A stretch of DNA of 9,749 nt from an uncultured Pseudoflavonifractor sp. (GCA_947565875.1 CANOHR010000027.1:1-9749); one strand, 5' to 3'; positions 1 to 6,769 are shown, counted from the first letter of the stretch. Numbers and translations: made by a program. The notes: a model not told the origin generated them from the letters alone.

Positions 1-2
1 CC

Positions 3-500
3 ACCTGTCACGAGACAGGGATCCGAATGGCCATACACATGGATGATCCCCCCTGGGATATTTTCGGGATCCCCCGGCTGCTGGTAGACAAGGCGTCCAT
101 CCACCGTTTCCTGAAAATGGTGGACGATCCCTATAACTGCCTGTGCCTGTGTTCCGGGTCTCTGGGGGCTGACCCTGCCAACGATGTGCCCGACATCATT
201 CGCTCCTGCTACCAGCGGATCGCTTTTGCCCACATCCGCAACGTCAAGCATTTCCCCAACGGCGACTTCTCCGAGGCCAGCCACCGGGACTGTGACGGCG
301 ATACCGGCATTTTAGAGATCATGCGTGCCTACCATGACTGCGGCTTTGAGGGCTATATCCGCCCCGATCATGGCCGCCACCTATGGGGAGAGGGCCCAGG
401 TACGGTACGCCCCGGCTACGGCCTCTATGACCGGGCTTTGGGTATCATGTACATGTGGGGCTGCTGGGATATGCTGGAACGGGAAGCAGGAAAAGGCTGA
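3..500 (+). CDS. uxuA: Mannonate dehydratase, C-terminal part (5' end lies outside the window)
   Basis: This is the 3' part of a mannonate dehydratase (EC 4.2.1.8), which converts D-mannonate to 2-keto-3-deoxygluconate in cytoplasmic glucuronate breakdown. The frame is open from the first complete codon at position 3, so the ATG at 27 is internal and the gene begins upstream of the window. Visible family signatures are IHMDDPPW close to the window edge, a Cys-rich CLCLCSGS stretch, FAHIRNVKHFP, and RPDHGRHLWGE followed by RPGYGLYDRALG near the C-terminus. The His, Cys, His and Asp residues in these blocks correspond to the divalent-metal ligands known for UxuA; that mapping is from memory of the family. 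Most homologues have IHPDDPP where this one has Met for Pro. The stop codon is 11 nt before the uxuB start, so the two genes are almost certainly cotranscribed. The identification is very secure. Confidence 0.96.
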   Translation, partial: TCHETGIRMAIHMDDPPWDIFGIPRLLVDKASIHRFLKMVDDPYNCLCLCSGSLGADPANDVPDIIRSCYQRIAFAHIRNVKHFPNGDFSEASHRDCDGDTGILEIMRAYHDCGFEGYIRPDHGRHLWGEGPGTVRPGYGLYDRALGIMYMWGCWDMLEREAGKG

Positions 501-511
501 GGAGGCGCACC

Positions 512-2131
512 ATGAAACTGAACTATCAGGGCATTCAGGATAAGGCTGCCTGGAAAAAGGCCGGGGTGGCGCTGCCCTCCTTCGACTGGAAAGAGATGGC
601 GGCAGAGACAGAAAAAGCCCCCACCTGGGTCCACTTTGGGGCAGGAAACATCTTCCGGGGCTTTATTGCCGCCCTCCAGCAGCGGCTTTTGGAGCAAGGG
701 CTGGTAAAAAGCGGTATCATTGCCGCCGACACCTTTGACTACGGCATCATCGACAGCATCTACGATCCCTTTGACTCCATGACTCTGATGGTGAGCCTGC
801 TCCCAAACGGGTCCATGAAGAAGGAGGTCATCGCCTCCATTGCCAAGGGGCTTCGGGCGGGCAGCGCTTATCCTCAGGACATGGAACAACTGCGCGCCGT
901 CTTCCGCAGCCCCTCCCTCCAAATGGTGAGCTTTACCATCACCGAAAAGGGCTATGCCCTCAAAAATATCCAGGGGGAATTTTTCCCCTTCGTCCAGGCC
1001 GATTTTGCGGGCGGTCCCCAAAATTGCTCCCACGCCATGAGCCTGGTGGCCTCCCTTCTTCTGGAGCGGTACAACGCCGGAGGGACCCCGATCGCCGTGG
1101 TCAGCATGGACAACTGCTCTCACAATGGGGAAAAGCTGAAGGAAAGCGTTCTCACCGTGGTAGACAAATGGCTGGAAAAGGACTTTGTCCCCGCCGCCTT
1201 TGCCGACTGGGTCAGGGATGAGAACAAGGTCTCCTTCCCCTGGTCCATGATCGACAAGATCACCCCCCGTCCTGCCAAGGTGGTGGAAGAGGCTCTCTCC
1301 TCCGTTGGGGTGGAGGATATGGCCCCCATCATTACAGCCAAGAACACCTTCATTGCCCCCTTTGTCAACGCTGAGGAACCCCAATATCTGGTCATTGAGG
1401 ACCGGTTTCCCAACGGCCGCCCCCCCTTGGAAAGGGCGGGTGTGTACATGACCGACCGGGATACGGTGAACAACACCGAAAGGATGAAGGTCACCACCTG
1501 CCTCAACCCTCTTCATACCGCCCTGGCGGTCTATGGGTGCCTGCTGGGCTACGACTCCATTGCCGCCGAGATGAAGGACCCTGATCTGGTGGCCCTCATC
1601 GAAAAGATCGGCTACACCGAGGGCATACCTGTGGTAACCGACCCCGGGATTCTCTCCCCCATGGACTTTATCCGTGAGGTCATTGAGGAACGTCTTCCCA
1701 ATCCCTTTATCCCCGACGCTCCCCAACGCATTGCCACCGATACCAGCCAGAAGGTAGCCATCCGCTATGGGGAGACCATCAAAAGCTACATGGTCCGGCC
1801 TGACCTGGATCCCAGAGACCTCACCTATATCCCCCTAGCCATTGCCGGATGGCTCAGATATCTGCTGGCGGTGGACGACCAGGGAAAGAGCATGGAGTGC
1901 AGCGCCGATCCCATGCTGGATACGCTCCAGACCCAGTTGGCCGGGATCACCCTGGGGAGCCCTGACAGCATATCGGGCAAGCTGGGACCTATCCTCTCCA
2001 ACCCGGCCATTTTTGCCGTGGACTTGACTGTGACGGGCCTTGACGGCAAAATAGAGGGATTCCTGCGGGAAATGCTCTCCGGCCCCGGCGCCGTTCGGGC
2101 CACCCTTAGAAATCATCTGAAACGCCTCTGA
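512..2131 (+). CDS. uxuB: D-fructuronate reductase (mannitol dehydrogenase family)
   Basis: This is a 539-residue cytoplasmic oxidoreductase of the polyol long-chain (mannitol) dehydrogenase family. With uxuA just upstream, the likely reaction is NADH-dependent reduction of D-fructuronate to D-mannonate (EC 1.1.1.57). The N-terminal dinucleotide-binding motif GAGNIFRGF lies at residues 43-51. SMDNCSHNG at about 199-206 matches the family's conserved Asn region. KVTTCLNPLHTALA at about 326-339 carries the probable catalytic Lys326, Asn332 and His335. I chose ATG 512 because GGAGG at 501-505 is well placed before it; an in-frame ATG at 455 would overlap uxuA and adds 19 unconserved residues. 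At 539 residues it matches the longer Firmicutes UxuB group rather than the enterobacterial protein of about 486. Tagaturonate reductase (UxaB) or another polyol dehydrogenase is the alternative, but the uxuA linkage argues for UxuB. Confidence 0.93.
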   Translation: MKLNYQGIQDKAAWKKAGVALPSFDWKEMAAETEKAPTWVHFGAGNIFRGFIAALQQRLLEQGLVKSGIIAADTFDYGIIDSIYDPFDSMTLMVSLLPNGSMKKEVIASIAKGLRAGSAYPQDMEQLRAVFRSPSLQMVSFTITEKGYALKNIQGEFFPFVQADFAGGPQNCSHAMSLVASLLLERYNAGGTPIAVVSMDNCSHNGEKLKESVLTVVDKWLEKDFVPAAFADWVRDENKVSFPWSMIDKITPRPAKVVEEALSSVGVEDMAPIITAKNTFIAPFVNAEEPQYLVIEDRFPNGRPPLERAGVYMTDRDTVNNTERMKVTTCLNPLHTALAVYGCLLGYDSIAAEMKDPDLVALIEKIGYTEGIPVVTDPGILSPMDFIREVIEERLPNPFIPDAPQRIATDTSQKVAIRYGETIKSYMVRPDLDPRDLTYIPLAIAGWLRYLLAVDDQGKSMECSADPMLDTLQTQLAGITLGSPDSISGKLGPILSNPAIFAVDLTVTGLDGKIEGFLREMLSGPGAVRATLRNHLKRL

Positions 2132-2157
2132 CCGTTCTTCCGGTCAGAGGCGTTTTG
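2119..2157 (+). terminator. Rho-independent terminator of uxuAB, probably shared with the convergent GerMN-gene operon
   Basis: The arms at 2120-2133 and 2142-2155 are perfect 14-bp complements, with one further G-C pair closing a 6-nt loop. The right arm runs into TTTT, then GA and TTT. The uxuB stop codon (2129-2131) lies inside the left arm. The convergent gene ends at 2161, only a few bases away. Read on the minus strand the hairpin is preceded by an A-rich stretch and followed by TTTCAGATGATTT, so it may work in both directions, more weakly leftward. Confidence 0.9.
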
Positions 2158-2160
2158 ATT

Positions 2161-2676
2161 TCAGGTATGGCCGCTCTCTTCTTCCCCTTGCTCCTCTCCG
2201 TTTTTCAGCAAAAAATCCGCCGCGCTCAAAAGTTGATCCCGGAAGGGGCGGGGGCGGCCCTCTACCGTCAGGTAGACCCGCTTCACCTCTGGAAGTTGAC
2301 ACAGAGTAAGTACGATACAGCCGTCAGCCAGAGTGAGGTCTGCCCCGGAAAGGCCCCCGTAGGCCTCGGAGAGATCCACCATAGCCGTCTCCCCCTCCAA
2401 GCGCCAGCTTTTCAGGAGCGTTCCCTGAGGGAAGGGACTTGTAAGCTCCGGGTCCTCCGGTCCCGCAAAAAGCAGAATCAAAAGAGCCTCTATCCGGTCC
2501 TCCTCAGGAAGGCTCCGGTATTCCTGGGCCAGAGCGGAGCCTGTATCCCCGTTTTTCTGGGCCAGGAACCAAACCTCCGCCTCCCCCTCCGCCGGACCGT
2601 CCTTCCCCGCTCCCGGAGCGCAGGCGGCACAGAGAAAGACCAGCATAAGTCCCAATACCAGAAGTCTTTTTTTCAT
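2161..2676 (-). CDS. GerMN-domain lipoprotein
   Basis: This is a predicted 171-residue lipoprotein on the outer face of the membrane. The N-terminus is a typical signal (MKKRLL followed by a hydrophobic run) ending in LCAAC, with Cys19 the likely lipidation site. Cys rather than Leu at the -3 lipobox position is unusual. Residues 35-145 fit a GerMN domain: an early EVWFL strand, a helix with EALLILLFAGPEDPELTSPFPQGT, then MVDLSEAYGG, a central VLTLCQLPEVKRVYL strand and a VEGRPRPF end. GerMN domains occur in the spore germination protein GerM and in actinobacterial LpqB; no enzymatic activity is established. The start at 2676 overlaps the upstream kinase stop as ATGA and has GAGGAGG 7 nt before it; an in-frame ATG at 2697 would put seven residues ahead of the signal peptide. 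It is last in the operon, so it probably serves envelope sensing or spore physiology with the kinase. The function is inferred only from domain and context. Confidence 0.88.
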   Translation of the reverse strand: MKKRLLVLGLMLVFLCAACAPGAGKDGPAEGEAEVWFLAQKNGDTGSALAQEYRSLPEEDRIEALLILLFAGPEDPELTSPFPQGTLLKSWRLEGETAMVDLSEAYGGLSGADLTLADGCIVLTLCQLPEVKRVYLTVEGRPRPFRDQLLSAADFLLKNGEEQGEEESGHT

Positions 2677-4103
2677 GCCCCCGCCTCCTCTCCGCACAGG
2701 GGGAAGGTGACAACGAACCGGGTTCCCTCGGAACTTCTCCGCTGAACGCTCACATCACCGCCATGGCGGCGGGCGGTGTCCCGGACAATGGACAGACCCA
2801 GACCCGTGCCACCCGCCGCCCGGGAGCGGGCCTTATCCACCCGGTAAAAGCGGTCGAAAACCTTGTCGATGTCCTCCTCCGGGATCCCCACCCCGGTATC
2901 CTCCACCATGATGACCACCTTTCCCTCCCAGTCCTGGGCGTAAAGTTCCACCCGGCCGCCGGGAAGGTTATACTTGATCCCGTTCTCCACCAGGTTGAAA
3001 AGGATCTGATAAAGATCATCCCGGGTGATCTTCACCATAAGCCCCTCGGGCACATTCAGCTTCAGGCTTACCTCTACCGCTCTGGCCAAAGGCTCCAGCA
3101 TATGCTCTACCCGCAAAGCCACCCCCGCCACCTCCACCGGCTCCGCCTCCACCGGGGCGGCGGCGTCCAGCCGGGTCAGGGTAAGAAGGTGTTCGGTGAT
3201 CCGCTGGAGACGGGCAGCCTCATCCCCGATATCTCCCACAAACTCCTGGATTGTTTCCGGGTCGATGTGGTCGTTTTGCAGGATGGAATCGGAGAGAAGC
3301 CGGATAGAGGCCAAGGGGGTCTTCAACTCGTGGGAGGCGTCGGAGACAAAGCGCCGCCGCGCCTCCTCGGTGGTCTGAAGACGGCCCGTCAAGGCGTTGA
3401 ACTCTCCCGCCAGCCGACTAAGTTCATCCCCACCCCGTATGTTGACCCGGTGGCTGTACTCTCCCTCCCGAACGATGCGGATAGCTCCCAGAAGCTGCCC
3501 CAACCGCCGGGTAAGCGCCTGGGAGAAGATAAAGGCCAGGGTGGCGGAAACCACCGCGATGATGAGGGAAATGGTCCGCAAAGTCTGCTGTATACCGATC
3601 AAAAGGCGGCCCTGCTCAGCGTCAACTTCGTCTACGTACACGGCTCCCAATGTCATGCCCCGATAAGTCACCGGGACGGCCGCTCTGCTGCAAAAGGCCC
3701 CGGAGATATAATCGGAGCGGAATTCGTCCCGGCCCCGCAGGGCTCCCGCTATCTCATAGAGAAGGGCATACTGCTCCACGGAACTGGCGGAGGTATCATA
3801 CAGCACCACACCGGATGGGTCGGTGACCATGACCCGGCTAAGTCCCGTATCACCCAGCACCTCCATGACCCGGCCCACACCCTCCCGGTTCAGGCCCTCC
3901 TGCCCCGCCAGGGCGGAGGCCATGACAGATGCCTGACTTTGCAGGGAAGTCTGCTTCGACTTAAAGACCATGTCCTGGGAGACCAGCAAAGGGTATGTAT
4001 TGAGCAGCATCAATACTGCGGCGATGGTGACCAGATAAGTCAGGACATACTTCGTACGCAGGGACCGCCAGAAAGGCACATTTCTGGTAGCTTCCCCATC
4101 CAT
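2673..4103 (-). CDS. Sensor histidine kinase with extracytoplasmic sensor domain and HAMP
   Basis: This 476-residue membrane kinase is the partner of the response regulator encoded just upstream. TM1 lies at about residues 19-41 and TM2 at about 174-195. They flank roughly 130 extracytoplasmic residues that look like a single Cache/PDC-type fold (VMVTDPSGVVLYDTS near 91-105, ALRGRDEF near 121-128, VPVTYRGMTLGAVYVDEV near 143-160). A HAMP domain follows at about 195-248, then an H-box SDASHELKTPL with phospho-acceptor His258. The ATPase domain has an N-box NLVENGIKYN (Asn374), G1 EDTGVGIP (401-408), F-box VFDRFYRVD and G2 GGTGLGLSI (431-439). There is no cytoplasmic PAS domain, unlike typical WalK. 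The ATG at 4103 follows AAAGGGGG at a normal distance and lies 44 nt after the regulator stop; the 3' end overlaps the lipoprotein start. The ligand is unknown; an envelope signal is an inference. Confidence 0.96.
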   Translation of the reverse strand: MDGEATRNVPFWRSLRTKYVLTYLVTIAAVLMLLNTYPLLVSQDMVFKSKQTSLQSQASVMASALAGQEGLNREGVGRVMEVLGDTGLSRVMVTDPSGVVLYDTSASSVEQYALLYEIAGALRGRDEFRSDYISGAFCSRAAVPVTYRGMTLGAVYVDEVDAEQGRLLIGIQQTLRTISLIIAVVSATLAFIFSQALTRRLGQLLGAIRIVREGEYSHRVNIRGGDELSRLAGEFNALTGRLQTTEEARRRFVSDASHELKTPLASIRLLSDSILQNDHIDPETIQEFVGDIGDEAARLQRITEHLLTLTRLDAAAPVEAEPVEVAGVALRVEHMLEPLARAVEVSLKLNVPEGLMVKITRDDLYQILFNLVENGIKYNLPGGRVELYAQDWEGKVVIMVEDTGVGIPEEDIDKVFDRFYRVDKARSRAAGGTGLGLSIVRDTARRHGGDVSVQRRSSEGTRFVVTFPLCGEEAGA

Positions 4104-4147
4104 ACCGGCGTTCCCCCTTTCGTGACCTGGCCGTCAGGCCCTGCCCT

Positions 4148-4834
4148 TTAATTCTTTCCCTTCAGGTAGTACCCCACGCCCCATTTGGTGAGGATATATT
4201 CCGGGTTAGCCGGGTCCAGTTCCAGCTTTTCCCGCAGCCGCCGGACATGGACGTCCACCGTCCGGTAATCTCCCACATACTCATAGCCCCAGACCACGTT
4301 CAAAAGATTTTCCCGGGAATAGACCCGCCCGGGATTTCGCATGAAAAGTTCCATCAGGTCAAACTCCTTGGCGGTAAGTTCCACGCTCTCCCCCGCTTTC
4401 CAGGCCGAACGCTCATCGGGATCCAGAAGGATATGCCCCGCTGAGAGCCGTCCGCTCCCCGATTCCTGCTGGGTCATGCCCGCCCGGCGGAAAAGGGCCC
4501 GGATACGGGCCTTCAACTCCAGAATGTTGAAAGGCTTGGTAATGTAGTCGTCCGCCCCGCTTTCAAAGCCGATGAGCTTGTCGGCGTCCTCCCCCTTGGC
4601 GGTGAGGATAATAATGGGTACATTGGAAAACTCCCGGATACGCATACAGGCCTGGAGCCCGTCGATCTTGGGCATCATCAGGTCCAAAATAATGAGATCG
4701 AAGCCCCCGCTCCGGGCAAGGTCTACGGCAGCCTGACCGTCATAGCCCACTTCCACCTGATAGCCCTCGCTCTCCAGGTTAAATTTGATGCCCTTTACCA
4801 ACACCCGCTCGTCATCTACCACCAGTACCTTCAT
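4148..4834 (-). CDS. OmpR/PhoB-family response regulator (PhoP/WalR-like)
   Basis: This is a 228-residue DNA-binding response regulator. The N-terminal receiver domain (about 1-118) has the acidic pocket DDE at 7-9, phospho-acceptor Asp51 in IILDLMMPKIDG, Thr78 in IILTAKGED and Lys100 in DDYITKPF. The C-terminal winged helix (about 128-226) has VELTAKEFDLMELF, a recognition region RTVDVHVRRLREKLE and the closing wing WGVGYYLKG. Sequence style is closest to the PhoP/WalR group of Firmicutes, but I cannot assign it to either orthologue, so no symbol is given. The start is set by a GGAGG 7 nt upstream and by ATGA overlap with the stop of the ComEA-like gene, which implies coupled translation. 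The kinase follows after 44 nt. A TTATA repeat ahead of the operon could be an autoregulatory site, though this is speculative. Confidence 0.96.
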   Translation of the reverse strand: MKVLVVDDERVLVKGIKFNLESEGYQVEVGYDGQAAVDLARSGGFDLIILDLMMPKIDGLQACMRIREFSNVPIIILTAKGEDADKLIGFESGADDYITKPFNILELKARIRALFRRAGMTQQESGSGRLSAGHILLDPDERSAWKAGESVELTAKEFDLMELFMRNPGRVYSRENLLNVVWGYEYVGDYRTVDVHVRRLREKLELDPANPEYILTKWGVGYYLKGKN

Positions 4835-5214
4835 GGTTCGTCCTCCGTCACGATGTATTCCAGCAAGCCCGCCACCGTCTCTTCCCCGATCCCCTTCACC
4901 CGGGTAAGTTCCTCGGGAAAGCGGTAGGGGCCGTTGGCCTCCCTGTCAGCCACAATATCCTTCGCCCGCTTTTCCCCGATCCCCGGAAGACTCTGGAGGG
5001 CAGCTGCGTCAGCCTTGTTGATGTTTACCTTTTCCACCCCGGTCCCAACCGTGGGCGCCGGAAGGGACACCGAGGAAGCCTCCAGCCGCCGCTGGGTCTC
5101 CACACGCAGCGGCTCCCCGCCGCCGTTCCCCCGAAGGCACCAGCCGGCGGTAAAGGAGAGAAACAGGGCGGAAAGCAAAAAAATGGCCCCTTCCCATCTG
5201 GAAAGTTTCATCAT
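4831..5214 (-). CDS. Short membrane-anchored helix-hairpin-helix protein, ComEA-like
   Basis: This 127-residue protein has one N-terminal membrane segment (about residues 9-26) that probably leaves the rest outside the cell. A low-complexity linker (about 30-60) leads to a ComEA-type tandem helix-hairpin-helix domain: VNINKADAAALQSLPGIGEKRA at about 63-84 and VKGIGEETVAGLLEYI at about 106-121. Such domains bind double-stranded DNA without sequence specificity, as in the competence receptor ComEA. It lacks the SLBB region found between the anchor and HhH in the roughly 200-residue Bacillus ComEA, and comEB/comEC are not beside it. It is instead the first gene of a two-component-system operon. 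Two adjacent ATGs (5214 and 5211) sit after GAGAGGGGGAAA; the second has better spacing, so the protein may be one residue shorter. DNA uptake is possible, but a different extracytoplasmic role cannot be excluded. Confidence 0.88.
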   Translation of the reverse strand: MMKLSRWEGAIFLLSALFLSFTAGWCLRGNGGGEPLRVETQRRLEASSVSLPAPTVGTGVEKVNINKADAAALQSLPGIGEKRAKDIVADREANGPYRFPEELTRVKGIGEETVAGLLEYIVTEDEP

Positions 5215-5233
5215 TTTCCCCCTCTCTCTCCCG

Positions 5234-5262
5234 TTGCGTCCAGGGCTCCCATCTGGTATAAT
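5234..5262 (+). promoter_or_regulatory. Sigma-A type promoter with extended -10, for dacF
   Basis: TTGCGT (5234-5239) and a perfect TATAAT (5257-5262) are separated by 17 nt, and TGG directly before the -10 makes it an extended -10. Transcription should start near 5269, giving a leader of about 60 nt before dacF. A second, weaker extended -10 (TGT then TATACT, 5292-5297) could be an alternative start nearer the gene, but it has no good -35. Confidence 0.75.
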
Positions 5263-5289
5263 ATAACCCTCTTAGAAGCGGACACATCT

Positions 5290-5307
5290 GTTATACTCCA
5301 TTATAAC
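5290..5307. repeat. Small inverted/direct TTATA repeat in the divergent promoter region
   Basis: GTTATA (5290-5295) and TATAAC (5302-5307) form a perfect 6-bp inverted repeat with a 6-nt spacer. Read differently, TTATA begins at 5291 and again at 5301, a direct repeat on a 10-bp period, and TATAAC also occurs at 5262-5267. OmpR-family regulators often bind direct repeats spaced by about one helical turn, so this could be an operator for the neighbouring response regulator. Overlap with -10 elements on both strands explains much of the similarity, so the evidence is modest. Confidence 0.35.
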
Positions 5308-5308
5308 A
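5300..5308 (-). promoter_or_regulatory. Extended -10 promoter for the ComEA-like/two-component operon
   Basis: On the minus strand a perfect TATAAT (5305 down to 5300) is preceded by TGT, giving an extended -10. No good -35 is present at the expected distance. The predicted start is near 5293, with a leader of about 80 nt that runs across the dacF promoter. Confidence 0.55.
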
Positions 5309-5327
5309 TAATCAGCAGGAGTTTCCT

Positions 5328-6716
5328 ATGAAAAAATATTCTTCTCCCCTGGCCTTTTTCCTTGCGGTGATCCTGGCTCTTTCCCTGACCGGGCCCGCTC
5401 TGGCCGCCCAGTCTGCCATTGAGCCTCCCTACATAGACGCCACCTCCGCTATCCTGGTGGACGCCGACTATGATGAGGTCCTTTATTCCCTCTTCCCCGA
5501 TGAACTGCGCTATCCTGCCTCCATCACCAAGGTGATGACCGGTCTTCTTGCCATTGAGGCCGTTGAGCGGGGCGAACTCTTTATGGACACGGCGGTGACT
5601 CTGGGGGACGACCTCTACATTGGGATCGGGGAAGGAGGATCCTCCCAGGGACTGAAGGCAGGGGAGATCCTCACCATCCGCGACCTTCTCAACTGCGCCC
5701 TCATCCCCTCTGCCAACGAAGCCTGCAACGCCCTGGCCTCCGCAGTGGCGGGCAGCATTCCCGCCTTTGTAGACCGGATGAACCAGCGCGCCGGGGAGTT
5801 GGGCATGACGGGGACCCATTTTACTAACACCCACGGCTACCATGACCCTTCCCATTACACAACTGCCCGCGATATTTCCCGCATGTGTCTGGAGGCCATG
5901 CGCCACGCCGACTTCCGTGAGATCGTCTCCTCCGTAAGCTATACCGTCCCTGCCACCAACCTGAGTCCCAAGCGGGTCCTTCACGACACCAACGCCCTGG
6001 TCTCCAACCACCGCACAGGCAATGTGGGCCTTTTTTATCCCTATGCTGTGGGTATCAAGACCGGCTCCACCCCCGAGGCGGGCTATTGTCTGGCCTCCGC
6101 CGCCGAAAAGGATGGGCGGACCATGATCGCGGTCCTGCTGGGGGGCAAGTATTGGAAATCCAACGGAGAGATGGTGGAACACAACTATTTTTCCGACAGC
6201 AAGGCTCTTCTGGAATATGGCTTCAATAACTTTTCCCGAAAAATGGTCCTCAACCAGATCGACCCCATCTCCACCATTCCGGTAAAGCTGTGCGCCGAAC
6301 AGGACTATGTCACCGTCCAGCCCGCCGGCGGACTGGAGGCTACCCTCCCCAACGACCTGGATCCCGCCCAGTTTGAGCGGAACATTGTCCTGCCTGAGGG
6401 GCCCTTGGAAGCCCCCATTGCTCAGGGCCAGGTGCTGGGTTCTATCTCCGTATCCCATGGGGACCGGAACTTTGGCACAGTAGATCTGATCGCCGCCACC
6501 TCTCTGGAGCGGTCCCAGTATCTCTATATCCTGGATCAACTTCAGCGGCTTTTCAGCAAGCTGTGGGTAAAACTCTTGCTGCTGGCCGTTATCTTAACAG
6601 CCCTTGTGCTGGCCCTCCGCCGGGCCATCTTCGGCCCCAGCCGCCCCCGTCGGAACCGAAGGGGCCAAGACCGCCGCCGGGCCTACAGCGGCTCCTACCG
6701 TGGCCGCAGAAGATAA
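5328..6716 (+). CDS. dacF: D-alanyl-D-alanine carboxypeptidase (penicillin-binding protein, peptidase S11), DacF-type
   Basis: This is an exported low-molecular-weight penicillin-binding protein of 462 residues that removes the terminal D-Ala from peptidoglycan stem peptides. A signal peptide spans about 1-27, ending ALAA. The three catalytic motifs are present: SxxK as SITK (Ser65 nucleophile, Lys68), SxN as SAN (128-130) and KTG (244-246). The peptidase domain runs to about 300 and is followed by a beta-rich PBP5-type C-terminal domain (about 305-390). The end is unusual: a clear transmembrane segment (about 412-430) plus an Arg-rich tail (431-462), where many relatives have an amphipathic anchor helix. 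AGGAG (5317-5321) lies 6 nt before the ATG. It stands alone, with its own promoter and terminator and no spoIIA genes beside it, and is divergent from the two-component operon. The enzyme class is certain; DacF rather than DacA or DacB is by resemblance. Confidence 0.94.
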   Translation: MKKYSSPLAFFLAVILALSLTGPALAAQSAIEPPYIDATSAILVDADYDEVLYSLFPDELRYPASITKVMTGLLAIEAVERGELFMDTAVTLGDDLYIGIGEGGSSQGLKAGEILTIRDLLNCALIPSANEACNALASAVAGSIPAFVDRMNQRAGELGMTGTHFTNTHGYHDPSHYTTARDISRMCLEAMRHADFREIVSSVSYTVPATNLSPKRVLHDTNALVSNHRTGNVGLFYPYAVGIKTGSTPEAGYCLASAAEKDGRTMIAVLLGGKYWKSNGEMVEHNYFSDSKALLEYGFNNFSRKMVLNQIDPISTIPVKLCAEQDYVTVQPAGGLEATLPNDLDPAQFERNIVLPEGPLEAPIAQGQVLGSISVSHGDRNFGTVDLIAATSLERSQYLYILDQLQRLFSKLWVKLLLLAVILTALVLALRRAIFGPSRPRRNRRGQDRRRAYSGSYRGRRR

Positions 6717-6727
6717 CAGAATAGGTA

Positions 6728-6769
6728 AGGAGCCCGGACCTTTGAAGGTCCGGGCTCCTCTGTTTTCTC
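6728..6769 (+). terminator. Rho-independent terminator after dacF
   Basis: A perfect 13-bp GC-rich stem (6728-6740 with 6747-6759) has a TTTGAA loop and is followed by CTGTTTTCTC. It starts 11 nt after the dacF stop and ends just before the stop of the convergent TSCPD gene (6770). Leftward it could also stop that transcript, but the minus-strand tail (TACCTATTCTGTTATC) is a poor U-tract. Confidence 0.88.

Noticed and set aside
455..511. Upstream in-frame start for uxuB at 455
   Set aside because: It lies inside uxuA, has no proper ribosome-binding site, and adds unconserved residues; ATG 512 has GGAGG at good spacing.
425..1726. 433-codon open frame on the minus strand opposite uxuB
   Set aside because: It is antisense to a clear enzyme gene, has a low-complexity Gly/His-rich translation without domain motifs, and is explained by C/G-rich third positions that remove stops from the opposite frame.
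2763..4151. 462-codon open frame on the plus strand opposite the histidine kinase
   Set aside because: The kinase has all its catalytic boxes in the other strand. The antisense translation is Pro/Gly/His-rich with no recognisable fold, no good ribosome-binding site, and spans a gene boundary.
5301..6539. 412-codon open frame on the minus strand opposite dacF
   Set aside because: It is a codon-bias shadow of a complete, motif-bearing penicillin-binding protein; the frame begins and ends without gene-like signals.
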